Below are positions 49,685 through 59,100 of a stretch of DNA of 64,000 bases, one piece after another. The notes below the pieces were generated by a model. It did no database searches. It was not told where the DNA came from and saw only the letters and a list, made by a program, of their open reading frames with translations. A program made the translations under genes and the position numbers. Position 1 is the first letter of the stretch, and every line of letters starts with the position of its first letter. Source of the stretch: JAHIJO01 sp964486075 (GTDB lineage Bacteria; Verrucomicrobiota; Kiritimatiellia; JAAZAB01); assembly GCA_964486075.1 (NCBI GenBank), contig CAZALU010000001.1, forward strand, positions 39,036 through 103,035, given 5' to 3'.

Positions 49685-50092
49685 TTATTTTAGCGACAGC
49701 ACAAATTGTTTGGGCAGCAGGTCCTGCAGATGCATAATCTGGAATGCCGCGGGCCGGCCGGCGGGCACCAGGATGATCGGGCAATCGGGCCGGCAGAATT
49801 CGGCCAGCACCTGCAGGCAGGCGCCGCAGGGATAGGGCGGTTCCTGACGTCCGCCGACGATGGCCAAGGCCTTGAACCGCTGACATCCCGCCGTCACGGC
49901 GGCGGCCACGGCCACGCGTTCCGCGCACATGGTCAGTCCGTAGGAGGCGTTTTCTATGTTGCATCCCTGAAAAACACAATCATTTACGCCCAAAAGCGCC
50001 GCGCCAACGCGGAATTTGGAATAGGGCGCATAGGCCCGGCGTCGGGCATCCGCCGCTTTACGAATTAATGCCTGTACCTGAGTTGTTTTCAT
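49685..50092 (-). CDS. cdd: cytidine deaminase
   Basis: 135-residue homotetrameric zinc enzyme turning cytidine into uridine. Seen: the N-terminal YAPYSKFRVGAALLG, ENASYGLTMCAERVAVAAAV with the C-A-E active site (zinc cysteine and proton-shuttle E) near residue 53, and PPYPCGACLQVLAEF with the second CxxC. All are diagnostic. Next to it on the same strand is a purine nucleoside phosphorylase, with thymidine phosphorylase beyond, giving a nucleoside salvage set. Confidence 0.96.
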   Translation of the reverse strand: MKTTQVQALIRKAADARRRAYAPYSKFRVGAALLGVNDCVFQGCNIENASYGLTMCAERVAVAAAVTAGCQRFKALAIVGGRQEPPYPCGACLQVLAEFCRPDCPIILVPAGRPAAFQIMHLQDLLPKQFVLSLK

Positions 50093-50137
50093 ATTTGTGT
50101 ATTATTTTTTTTCGCTATAGCTGTTCAGGCTGACACA

Positions 50138-51067
50138 CTATAGCTCAGGTCGGCGCTGCCGCCTATGTTTCTTAAGGTGGAGGGTCTTGTCCTCAAGACG
50201 CTTGGCTTTGCGCATCCGTCTCCCGTCGTCAAGCAGGCCGTGGCCGGCCGTCAATGCCTCCCAGAATCCTTTGATCAAGGCGGTCATGACCGCCTGGGAT
50301 TGTACGGCTTGAGCTTGGATATCATGGTGGGCCAGGGAAGCTTGGCCGATCCCAGCCGCCGGATTGGTAATGCAGGCCAGGCCGGCCACGCGCAATCCGG
50401 CGCCATTGGCCAAGATGGCTTCCGGGACGGTGGAGGAGCCCACGGCGTCTGCCCCCCACGTCCGGAACATCCGCACTTCCGCCGGCGTTTCGTATGCGGG
50501 CCCGGACACGCCCAGGTACACCCCGCGGACCAAGGGAATGGCGAGCCGGTCGGCGGCGCGCTGCATCAGCGCCTTCAGCTCCGAATCGTAAATCTGCGAT
50601 TGGTCTGGAAAGCGCTCACCCCAGGCTGGGTCGTGCGGGCCGATCAGCGGATTGCTGTTGACGGCATTGATATGATCCTCAATCAGCATTAGTGTGCCCG
50701 GCTTCCAGTCGGGACGGATACTTCCGGCGGAATTGGTCAGGATCGCCAGATCAGCGCCGAATTGTTTCAGAATAAAAATTGGAATGGCGATCGGATCCCA
50801 GCCGGCGCCTTCGTACCAGTGGCGACGTCCCTGGAAAACGAATGCCTCCCGGCCGGCCAGTTCGCCCCAGAGCAGCTGTCCGGCGTGCCCGGGCACGGTG
50901 GTGTTGCCCAAGCCGGGAATATCCTGGTAAGCCAGCGTGCCCCGGGATTGGAATACTTCCGCGGCCGCGCTCCAGCCGGTGCCGAGAATCAAGCCGCCGG
51001 CGGGGCGGGCATTGGGAAAGACCTTTCGTACGGCCAGCGCCGCTTGATTGAGCAGTTGCGGATTCAA
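50138..51067 (-). CDS. punA: purine nucleoside phosphorylase
   Basis: 309-residue trimeric class PNP that splits purine nucleosides with phosphate. Seen: LILGTGWSAAAEVF, PGHAGQLLWGEL, FQGRRHWYEGAGWDPIA with the RxHxYEG segment, LTNSAGSIRPDWKPGTLMLIEDHIN with the catalytic N region, VRGVYLGVSGPAYETPAEVRMFR, and SSTVPEAILANGAGLRVAGLACITNPAAGI. A basic tail of about 25 residues follows the domain. It starts at TTG 51067 with GGAAG 6 nt upstream, an unusual start. It is 45 bp upstream of cdd. Confidence 0.93.
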   Translation of the reverse strand: MNPQLLNQAALAVRKVFPNARPAGGLILGTGWSAAAEVFQSRGTLAYQDIPGLGNTTVPGHAGQLLWGELAGREAFVFQGRRHWYEGAGWDPIAIPIFILKQFGADLAILTNSAGSIRPDWKPGTLMLIEDHINAVNSNPLIGPHDPAWGERFPDQSQIYDSELKALMQRAADRLAIPLVRGVYLGVSGPAYETPAEVRMFRTWGADAVGSSTVPEAILANGAGLRVAGLACITNPAAGIGQASLAHHDIQAQAVQSQAVMTALIKGFWEALTAGHGLLDDGRRMRKAKRLEDKTLHLKKHRRQRRPEL

Positions 51068-51242
51068 GGTTTCTTCCGGTTGTATTTTTCAGAGGGCGGA
51101 GGAGGCATAGCCTCCTCCTGACGGGACAAAAGTTATAATCGTGTTTAGCATAAGCCGTCCGATTTTTCAACCTGCATTAATTTGTTCGGAATATTCAGCA
51201 TATTGCGCTTGAATTATGGCCTGGATATGCGATGATATTTGT

Positions 51243-51479
51243 ATGTCAACACAATATCAACCGCTGCACGAGTCGGACGAATGGCTGGAATGGTTTTCCA
51301 TGACCCCGCAACAACGCTGGGCTGCCACCGACCGCTTGTGGGTGTTTTACAGGGCAAACGGAGGCTCTCTTGACCCCGAACCCGATTCGCAAAGCCCTTT
51401 CGACGTTGCGTACCTGCCGAGTGAGGTTTCTGCTCATGGGCGGACAGGCCTGCGTGTTTTACGGCGCGGCCGAATTTAG
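51243..51479 (+). CDS. small protein upstream of a nucleotidyltransferase (antitoxin-like)
   Basis: 78 residues, MSTQYQPLHESDEWLEWF and MTPQQRWAATDRLWVFY, then GGSLDPEPDSQSPFD and a C-terminal HGRTGLRVLRRGRI. It overlaps the next gene by 110 bp in another frame. I recall similar pairs of a small acidic protein and an AbiEii-like nucleotidyltransferase in PVC genomes, where the small one would be the antitoxin. It has no clear ribosome site. The call rests on the pairing and the open frame. Confidence 0.6.
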   Translation: MSTQYQPLHESDEWLEWFSMTPQQRWAATDRLWVFYRANGGSLDPEPDSQSPFDVAYLPSEVSAHGRTGLRVLRRGRI

Positions 51480-52128
51480 CCGTGACACGGATATCGTCAT
51501 CGACCTTTCCGCAACCAACCTGAGCCGGCTGCGTGCCGCCTTACGGCAGTTGCAAGCGGAACCCATCGCCTTGCCGCCCTTGTCAACACACTGGCTCCGC
51601 AAAGGGCATGCCGTGCACTTCCGTTGTCACCTGGCCGATACGGCCGGACTTCGTCTGGACATCATGGCGATCCTGCGCGGCGTGGCGCCATTTGCAACGC
51701 TTTGGCGGAGACGAACAACCATTAAGACCGAGGATGGTGAGCAGCATGATCTGCTGGCCCCGAATGATCTGGTGGCCGCCAAGAAGACGCAACGCGACAA
51801 GGATTGGCCCATGATTCGTCGTTTGATCGAGGCCCATTATCGGCAATTCCATCGATCGCCTTCGCCGGAGCGTATACGATTCTGGCTGCTGGAGGCCCGA
51901 ACGCCGGCTCTGCTTATCGCTCTGGCCGCCGATTATCCGTTTCAAGCCGCACGCGCATCACGCAAGCGGGCCCTTTTGAAGTTGGCACAGCCGGGCAAGG
52001 CAGATGATCTGGCGAAAGCTCTACAGGAGGAAGAATTCGCAGAACGCGCCCGGGATGCGGAGTATTGGCGACCGCTCCGGCTGGAACTGGAAAAGCTTCG
52101 CCGCCGGCGAATAAAATCCAAAACCTGA
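51370..52128 (+). CDS. nucleotidyltransferase, AbiEii/MNT-like toxin candidate
   Basis: 252 residues. The N-terminal RVRFLLMGGQACVFYGAAEFSRDTDIVIDL has the GG and D-x-D of the nucleotidyltransferase fold, followed by RCHLADTAGLRLDIMAIL and a DLLAPNDLVAAKKTQRDKDW segment like that of AbiEii proteins. The C-terminal half is helical and basic (ARASRKRALLKL, LELEKLRRRRIKSK). The start TTG 51370 has GGAGG 5 nt upstream, inside the small gene before it. Such enzymes can add nucleotides to tRNA or other acceptors and act as toxins. It interrupts a nucleoside salvage group of the opposite strand. Confidence 0.78.
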   Translation: MTPNPIRKALSTLRTCRVRFLLMGGQACVFYGAAEFSRDTDIVIDLSATNLSRLRAALRQLQAEPIALPPLSTHWLRKGHAVHFRCHLADTAGLRLDIMAILRGVAPFATLWRRRTTIKTEDGEQHDLLAPNDLVAAKKTQRDKDWPMIRRLIEAHYRQFHRSPSPERIRFWLLEARTPALLIALAADYPFQAARASRKRALLKLAQPGKADDLAKALQEEEFAERARDAEYWRPLRLELEKLRRRRIKSKT

Positions 52129-52184
52129 GTGTTTCCGGAGAGAAAGTTTTTTATATGGGGCAATGCTTTTGTGCATAATGCCGA

Positions 52185-53516
52185 CTAACCCGGCGTTTCA
52201 GAATATTGTTTCGGTTCAATCCGCTTGATGATCAGGGGCGGGGGTGAGACCGGCGCATCCGAATAGCCGAAAGCTGCCATGGCCATGGCGCGCGCTTGGG
52301 CCAGACTGCCTTGGTCGCGGGCATGGATGAGCGCCAGCGGTTCGTTGCGTGCGATTTGTTCCCCGATCTTCTTTAGACCGGAAAATCCCACAGCATGATC
52401 TATGACATCGGTCACACTGGTCCTCCCGGCGCCAAGCAGGATACATGCCTTGCCGATGAGTTCGGCGTCAACCTGATTGATAAAGCCTGCGCGACTTGCC
52501 GGCATGACTTCTTGGATCGGCGCCGTGGGCAGTAGTTCGGGTTGATCCAGTGTCCGGACGTCTCCGCCATGGAGTTGTGCCATCGTCTTAAACCTTTCCC
52601 AGGCCACGCCGGACCGGAGTTTTTCGTGCAAAAGAGCGAGGGCCGCGTCCCGGTCAGAAGACTTGCGGCCGATAATCAACATCAGGGCGCCAAGCTCCAG
52701 CGTAAGATCAACCACGTCGGCGGGTCCGTTGTTCTGCAGTGTTTCGATGGCCTCCCGCATCTCAAGGGCGTTGCCGACGGTTCGGCCCAGTGGCTGGTTC
52801 ATGTCGGTGATCAGCGCGGCCGTGTTCAGGCCCAACCGCGTTCCGATTTGTATCAGCAGGTTGGCGAGCGACTCGGCCTCTGGAAGAGTTTTCATGAATG
52901 CGCCGGAACCGCACTTGACGTCCATGATCAAGCCGTCCAGGCCGGCCGCCAGTTTCTTGCCGAGAATGCTGGCGATGATGAGCGGGATCGAAGGCACCGT
53001 GCCGGTGACATCGCGCAGCGCATAAAGCTTCTTGTCGGCTGGCGCGATTTTAGCGGTCTGGCCGACTAGCGAACAGCCGCAGGCGGCCAGGACCCGCAGT
53101 ATTTCCTGCTCTTCCAGCCCGACCCGGTAGCCGGGGATGGACTCCAGCTTGTCAAGCGTGCCGCCGGTGATGCCCAGGCCGCGGCCTGAAATCATGGGTA
53201 CCATCAGGCCGCAGGCGGCGGCCAGCGGGGCGAGGACCAGCGAGATTTTGTCGCCAATGCCACCGGAGGAGTGTTTGTCTATTTTCGGGCCCGCGAGCGA
53301 TGCCGTGTCAAGCGTAATGCCCGAATCCCTTATACCTAGCGTCAGGGAGGCGGTTTCATCAGGGGTCACGCCTCGCCACAGAATCGCCATGGCCAAGGCC
53401 GCCATCTGGTAGTCGGGCAAGGTTCCATCCGCATAGCCGCTGATGAAGAACCGGATCTCTTCGTCCGATAGCGTCCGGCCGTCTCGTTTTTTTTCGATGA
53501 TCCATTGCGGTAGCAT
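52185..53516 (-). CDS. deoA: thymidine phosphorylase
   Basis: 443-residue pyrimidine nucleoside phosphorylase, about the length of E. coli DeoA. Seen: IIEKKRDGRTLSDEEIRFFISGYADG, LTLGIRDSGITLDTASLAGPKIDKHSSGGIGDKISLVLAPL with the phosphate-binding KHSSGGIGD, GRGLGITGGTLDKLESIPGY, LIIASILGKKLAAGLDGLIMDVKCGSGAFMKT and MNQPLGRTVGNALE. ATG 53516 is preferred; the frame runs to 53687 but that part has no homology-like sequence. No clear ribosome site is seen. It joins cdd and punA in pyrimidine and purine nucleoside breakdown. Confidence 0.95.
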   Translation of the reverse strand: MLPQWIIEKKRDGRTLSDEEIRFFISGYADGTLPDYQMAALAMAILWRGVTPDETASLTLGIRDSGITLDTASLAGPKIDKHSSGGIGDKISLVLAPLAAACGLMVPMISGRGLGITGGTLDKLESIPGYRVGLEEQEILRVLAACGCSLVGQTAKIAPADKKLYALRDVTGTVPSIPLIIASILGKKLAAGLDGLIMDVKCGSGAFMKTLPEAESLANLLIQIGTRLGLNTAALITDMNQPLGRTVGNALEMREAIETLQNNGPADVVDLTLELGALMLIIGRKSSDRDAALALLHEKLRSGVAWERFKTMAQLHGGDVRTLDQPELLPTAPIQEVMPASRAGFINQVDAELIGKACILLGAGRTSVTDVIDHAVGFSGLKKIGEQIARNEPLALIHARDQGSLAQARAMAMAAFGYSDAPVSPPPLIIKRIEPKQYSETPG

Positions 53517-53753
53517 AGCGACAAGCAGAATATAAAATCGCCCCGCTGAAGTCAATGATTCTGGAACTGCTGCTGATCCAGACAGAGCCGCGGCATGCGG
53601 CGTGGCTGTAGCGTCTTGGGCTCTCGCCCCCTCCCCCTCAGTCTGAGCCATCGACTCGCAATCAACTTTCGCACAGTGATAATCCACGCTTGACTTTGAC
53701 TCCCGGGCGGGTATCTTTTTCAGCGCCTATTTATGGTTCTTGCAGGGCTTCTT

Positions 53754-53827
53754 TGCCGGATGGTGTAATGGTAGCACAACAGACTCTGGATCTGTTTGTC
53801 TAGGTTCAAATCCTAGTCCGGCAGCCA
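53754..53827 (+). tRNA. tRNA-Gln, anticodon CUG
   Basis: Acceptor arms TGCCGGA (53754-53760) and TCCGGCA (53817-53823), discriminator G and an encoded CCA. The anticodon arm ACAGA-CTCTGGA-TCTGT carries CTG at positions 34-36, for CAG codons. The T-arm loop is GGTTCAAATCC-like. The gene stands alone between deoA and recD. Confidence 0.95.
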
Positions 53828-54080
53828 CTCATTTCAACCCTGCCAGCGTTGGAATTCCGCCATTTTCTCCTTTATTTACAAGGTCTTTGGCTACCTTGCC
53901 TACTTCAATGTCACGGTATCGGACATTTTTAGACTCTTCAGCATGAGCATGATACCTTGAGGGTCAAGGCATCATGCAACGGGCACACCAGGTTGCCCTA
54001 AATCATGGGCGGTCGCCAAAGCAATTTTTAAGACATTCATTGCGGAATTACCAGAACATCTAGAGGCTTCACCAAGCATG

Positions 54081-56177
54081 CTACGCCGGAGCGTTTCCCG
54101 CGTTCCGCAAGGCATCGCCCAGGCCCGAGGCGCGCATGGTCTTCCGGAGAACAGCCGCCTTGACAATTTCTTCGGTGCACCAGAGTTCGACATGAGTTTT
54201 TGCCCTCGTGATGGCCGTGTAAAGCAGGTCCCGAGTCAGGAATTTGTGGTCTTTTGGCGGAAGCAGAATCAGCACTTGGCCAAATTCGGAGCCCTGGATC
54301 TTGTGGATCGTCATAGCAAAGGCTGTTTCGTGAGGCGGAAGCATGTTGACCGAGATGGCCTCGTAGGTCGGCTTCCCGTCTTTATCCGTGCGTTCGAAGT
54401 AGGCGACTCGGCGCCTGCCGCCTGACCCTTGTATTTTTTCCATGCCGCTGACCGGCTCTGTTGCATCGGTTTGTTCATCGAGAACGATGCCGATATCACC
54501 ATTGAACAGGTTCAACGAGTAATCATTCTTTGTGATCAGGATCGGCCGGCGTTCGTAGAACTCGGAATCGGCTGCCAGAGCCCGCTTCGGCTTATATTCT
54601 TCTGACATGGTCTCTCGCTTCACGTCTTTCAACGACAATACGTCCTCGATCAACCGGTTCAGGCTGTTGATGCCGTAGCGGCCTTTTCGGAACGCTGACA
54701 ACATCCGGAACGCGCCCAATGCCTTGAAAGATTGTTCCAGCGTTTCGGCATCCAGATAGGCCTTGTAGCCGGCCAGAATGGCATGGCGGAGGTCCTTGAG
54801 CGGCCGGCGCTCGTTATCATAGAGACTTTCCGGCGCCAAATGCCCGGCGATCCCGACATCTGTGTCACCAGCCTGAGGAGCGCCACCCATCCCGTGTGTG
54901 GACAGGATACTCCAGGCGGCATCAGGGTTATGGTTGATAATAGCTTCACTGATTCTGCCAATGGGACCTTCCGGCGGGAAGCGGAAACTAAAGTCTAGCT
55001 TCACCAGGCAGTCGCCCAACCCCGGCTTGCCGTCCCATGTGATTGTGTTTCCGACGAAATCCTGGCCGCCGACGGATCGATAGTCCTTATGAATCGCCGG
55101 CGAAAACGCCATGGGAGCGCTTGCCGCGGAGCAGATATCCCCAAAGACATGTCCGGGCTCAATGGACACGAGCTGGTTCATATCGCCCAGCAGGATCAGT
55201 CTTGCCTCCGACGTCAACGCGTCAATCAGCTTGGCCATTATGGGCAAGTCTATCATGCTGGCCTCGTCAACGATGACGACTTCAGCATTGAGAGGATTCT
55301 CCGCGTTGTGTCGGAAATACGGAGAGCCAGGCACAGTGCCCAGCAGGCGATGAAGTGTTGAGGCCTCCTCTGGGATGGCCTTCCTGATGGAGTCCTCCAA
55401 CTGCATTGCTTGTTTTGCCTTACGGATACTTTCCACCATGCGCATGGCGGCTTTGCCGGTCGGCGCGGCCAACCGGATGCGGATGGGAGTCTTTGTCTCG
55501 ATCGCCTGCTCAACCAGCAAGGCCAGCACACTGGCAATGGTGAAGGTCTTGCCCGTTCCGGGCCCGCCGCTGATCAGGGTTAGCCGGTTCCGGAATGCAG
55601 ACAGCGCGGCTAGCTTTTGAACATTCAACGCGGTTTGAGCCGACTCATTATCTTTGTATTTATCGGGGACGGTAAAATAGGCAGCCAGTCTTGCGCCGAA
55701 CCAGCCGGGAAGCTTCTGGCCGGCCAGGGTCTTCGCCCGGTCACTCAGCGCCGCAGCCACAGCGCGTTCATAACGCCAGTAGCGATAGAGATAAAGGCGA
55801 TGCCCGTCCAGAACGAGCGGCTTTACCAATGGGGCGCCAGGTTTGCCGATACAGGCGGCCGCCTGGGCTGCGTTCAGCGACTCAAGCCACTCGGCCTGTG
55901 TCGGCAGGGTGATCTTTGTTTTCTGAACAGCGCCTTCACCTGGCAATGTCGCCTCGGACTCCACGTCATCATCAATTGGAAATTTGGCGCCGGCCTTTTC
56001 CTCAAGGTCCAGACAAACACTGCCATTGCCGACGGCGTGACTGACGAGGGCCGCGGCAAGGAGGAGGTTTTTATCGTCAAAGCCGCAGGCCCGGCCGATG
56101 AAATCAGCAAAAAAATAGTCCTGACTCCTTAAGGAACCCTCCTTCAAGAGGTTGTCCAGGTCTTCCGGCATCTTCAT
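54081..56177 (-). CDS. recD: exodeoxyribonuclease V subunit alpha (RecD)
   Basis: 698-residue superfamily 1B helicase, the fast 5'-3' motor of RecBCD. Seen: Walker A in LTLISGGPGTGKTFTIASVLALL (near residue 205), PTGKAAMRMVESI, TLHRLLGT, the DEAS box of VVIVDEASMIDL, LILLGDMNQLVSIEPGHV, and the C-terminal MTIHKIQGSEFGQVLILLP with TAITRAKTHVELW. The ATG overlaps the recB stop as ATGA. Length is above the E. coli protein (608). Part of a recC-recB-recD operon. Confidence 0.95.
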   Translation of the reverse strand: MKMPEDLDNLLKEGSLRSQDYFFADFIGRACGFDDKNLLLAAALVSHAVGNGSVCLDLEEKAGAKFPIDDDVESEATLPGEGAVQKTKITLPTQAEWLESLNAAQAAACIGKPGAPLVKPLVLDGHRLYLYRYWRYERAVAAALSDRAKTLAGQKLPGWFGARLAAYFTVPDKYKDNESAQTALNVQKLAALSAFRNRLTLISGGPGTGKTFTIASVLALLVEQAIETKTPIRIRLAAPTGKAAMRMVESIRKAKQAMQLEDSIRKAIPEEASTLHRLLGTVPGSPYFRHNAENPLNAEVVIVDEASMIDLPIMAKLIDALTSEARLILLGDMNQLVSIEPGHVFGDICSAASAPMAFSPAIHKDYRSVGGQDFVGNTITWDGKPGLGDCLVKLDFSFRFPPEGPIGRISEAIINHNPDAAWSILSTHGMGGAPQAGDTDVGIAGHLAPESLYDNERRPLKDLRHAILAGYKAYLDAETLEQSFKALGAFRMLSAFRKGRYGINSLNRLIEDVLSLKDVKRETMSEEYKPKRALAADSEFYERRPILITKNDYSLNLFNGDIGIVLDEQTDATEPVSGMEKIQGSGGRRRVAYFERTDKDGKPTYEAISVNMLPPHETAFAMTIHKIQGSEFGQVLILLPPKDHKFLTRDLLYTAITRAKTHVELWCTEEIVKAAVLRKTMRASGLGDALRNAGNAPA

Positions 56178-59100
56178 GAGAAATCCCCCAGGACGTTGGA
56201 AAGATCGCTAATCATATCGCAAGTGGGTCGATCATAATAAATCCCATGGCCTTCCGCATCGAGCCCGCGCAGGAAAAGATAAAAGACACCGCCAAAATGT
56301 TTCTCGTATTCGTAATCTTTTTTGCATCCCCGCAGGTAGTTATGGACGGCTACCGTATAAATGAGGTATTGCAGGAAGTAGGTGTTTTCCGCAATTTCTT
56401 TCCTAAGGTCATCAAGTTTGAAATCCTCTATCCGGCCCGTGCGGCGATTTGATTTCCAGTCAATGATGTAATACTTGCCCCCATGCTCACAAACCAGGTC
56501 AATGGAGCCGGTCATGAACCCCCGGGGTATCTGCCGGTCCCATCTCTCCAACTTGGCTAGGAATCCCAGCTTCTCTGGATTACCAGTCCAGTGTTTCTTG
56601 AGGACCTCTGTAATCAACTTGGTACGCCGTCCGTCTTTTTGCTCTTCCTCAGGTGTCCAAGGCGGGAGCGAAAAATCGAACTCCATTTCAGAGCACCGAT
56701 CCGACAGGGAAATATTGGATAACTTAAGAAGGGCCTTGCCATGATCATCGCATAATTCGAGCGGCAACAGATCTTTAACCATTTTCTCGACGATATTGCG
56801 CTTCTGTTGAACGATTTTCTCGGTTTTGCCCTTATCCAGGCGAAAGAGGCCGAGCTGTTCCTTGACCACCCGCCGGATTTCCTCATCGCTGGCCTTGAAG
56901 TCAATGGTTTCCAGGATACGGTGCCAGCATTCCCCCGTCTTGGCGCCCGCGGGAAAGTTGAGGAGCGTAATGTCCTGCGCTATATCTCCCAAGGCTGGCT
57001 CGATTTTTGGCACATCTACCGCGTCAAAGTCATAGCGCTCCATCGCGTTGCCTGCCCCACCTCCATGCCCCGGGGCGATGGCGGAAAAGCTGGAATGTCC
57101 GTGCGTCTTATCCACGGCAGGTTCTTTCTTACAGTGGCATGATTCAGTCTGGCAGGATATTGACATTCCGATGGGTAAGGCCGGTCGATACTTTGTTGTC
57201 GTAACGGGATCAGTGCGAATCTTAACGGTTACAGCCAAACTCTCGCCCGGCGCCATGCGCGCGCGGATCCGTTCTTCTATTTTCTCGTCAGTGCCGAGGA
57301 TATGCGCCAGTGGTGATTTTTCCCCGGCGCCGCCCCACATTATATAGGTTCGATTGATGGAACGGGTTGCGGCAACATAGAAAAGGCGAATATCCTCTTC
57401 CCGCCTTTCCTGCTCCCATTTGCTTTCGCCTTCTTTAGCCGCCGTCAGGTCCATAAGCAGGGGTTGGATAGCCGCAGATGTGCCGCCGGTAACGTCGGTG
57501 TGGTATTCCAGCACATTGGAACGCGGATTCTTCCATGGCTGCCGTCGCCACATTGTCGGCACAAACACAATCGGGAACTGCAACCCCTTGCTGTGGAAGA
57601 TGGTCATGATCTTGACGGCATCGTCATCCGTTTCCAGGCGCATTTCGTATTCGTTGTTATCTTCCCGGGTTGCCTGGTCGAGTTGCCGGGCAACCCAGGT
57701 CAGCGTGTTTTCCATGGAAAGACGCTGTGCAACTACAGCGTGATGCGTCAGCTCTACAAGTTGGAGCAGGTTAGTTAGCCGCCGCTCTCCGAAATCCAGG
57801 CCCACCAGGTGCGCGCGCATGCCGGTATGCCCGATCAGCCGGTTTAAGGCTGCGATGAAGGAATGCTTCCGCCACAGGTCGTGAATCTCCTGGAAGAATG
57901 TGATCCAGTCTTCCATTGACGTTGGCTTGTGGCGGTCCTGGTCAGAAGCATCGGTGCCGCTGGAACTTGTGCCAACCTGCGCTCCGGTTATATGTTCCCC
58001 GTTGGCCAGGCACGCGATCTCTGCATCCGTGCAGGCAAACAGGTCTGTCGCCAAGGCGCTCCGGATGCGCCGTGGGTTGCGGGGCTCTTGGATTGCGGCC
58101 AGGACCAGGGCCATGTCTCTGGCCTCGGCGCTCTCAAATACCTTACCCGTGCTCTGTCTGACTGCAGGCACGTTCCGTTGCGCCAGCTCCCTGGCTGTCA
58201 TAGATGCCTCGGCATGGGTCAGAACGAGAATTGTAATATCAGAAGGTTGAATGCGTTTAGTGCCAATTGTGGTTTTATCGTCATTAAGGATTTGCACAAT
58301 TTCTTCAGCCGTGTCGGCATAGATATGGCGGGCAAACGGGCTTAGTTGTCCGGGTGGTTGTCTTTTTTCGTCACACGGGTAGAACCATACTTTAAAGGGA
58401 GCTTCGTCAGGGCATCCATCAATCAAGAGACATTCATCCTTGTTCTTGCCCTGAGCTTTCAAATTTTCCGCATATTTGATTTTTTCATTCAGGAAAGTGC
58501 ATTCGGCCCCGCTTCCTAGCGGCGGGTCTTTGAAGATTTGGTTTACCCCGGCGATCAAACGATCTTCCGACCGGTAATTGGTATCCAAGGCAAAGACATT
58601 GTCGGACGGGATTTCGTTCTCGTTGGATGCGGCATAATAAGCGTAAATATCCCCACCCCGGAAGGAGTAGATCGCCTGCTTGGGATCACCGACCAGGAAT
58701 ACCGGCAAGGCGGTCGGGCTGTTCATGAAAACCGTTTTGAATATCTCAAACTGGACGGGATCCGTGTCCTGGAACTCATCAATCAGGGCCGCCTTGTATT
58801 CCCGGCGCAGACCCGCCAGGAAGCGGTCTCGCCGGCCAGGATCGCGTAACGTGGCACGCACATTCACCAGCAGGTCGTCATAAGTAAGTGTTGTGCGGTC
58901 GCGCTTGTGCGCGACATATCCCGTGCTTACCGCTTGCACGGCCTTTACAAGCTCGCTGGTCAGCCATACTTTCATAGCTTCCAAAAGCGCATTGGCGGTG
59001 GCCACGAACTCGCTGGTTTCAGGCGGTATTTCCCATTCCAGCTTGTCTCTTTTCTTGATCTTGGAAAACGCGTTTAGCGCACTCTTGATGGTCTTGGCCT

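Noticed and set aside
53517..53687. N-terminal extension of thymidine phosphorylase
   Set aside because: The added residues do not resemble the family, whose start fits ATG 53516.
53740..53946. Short frame overlapping the tRNA
   Set aside because: It crosses a clear tRNA-Gln gene and has no ribosome site.
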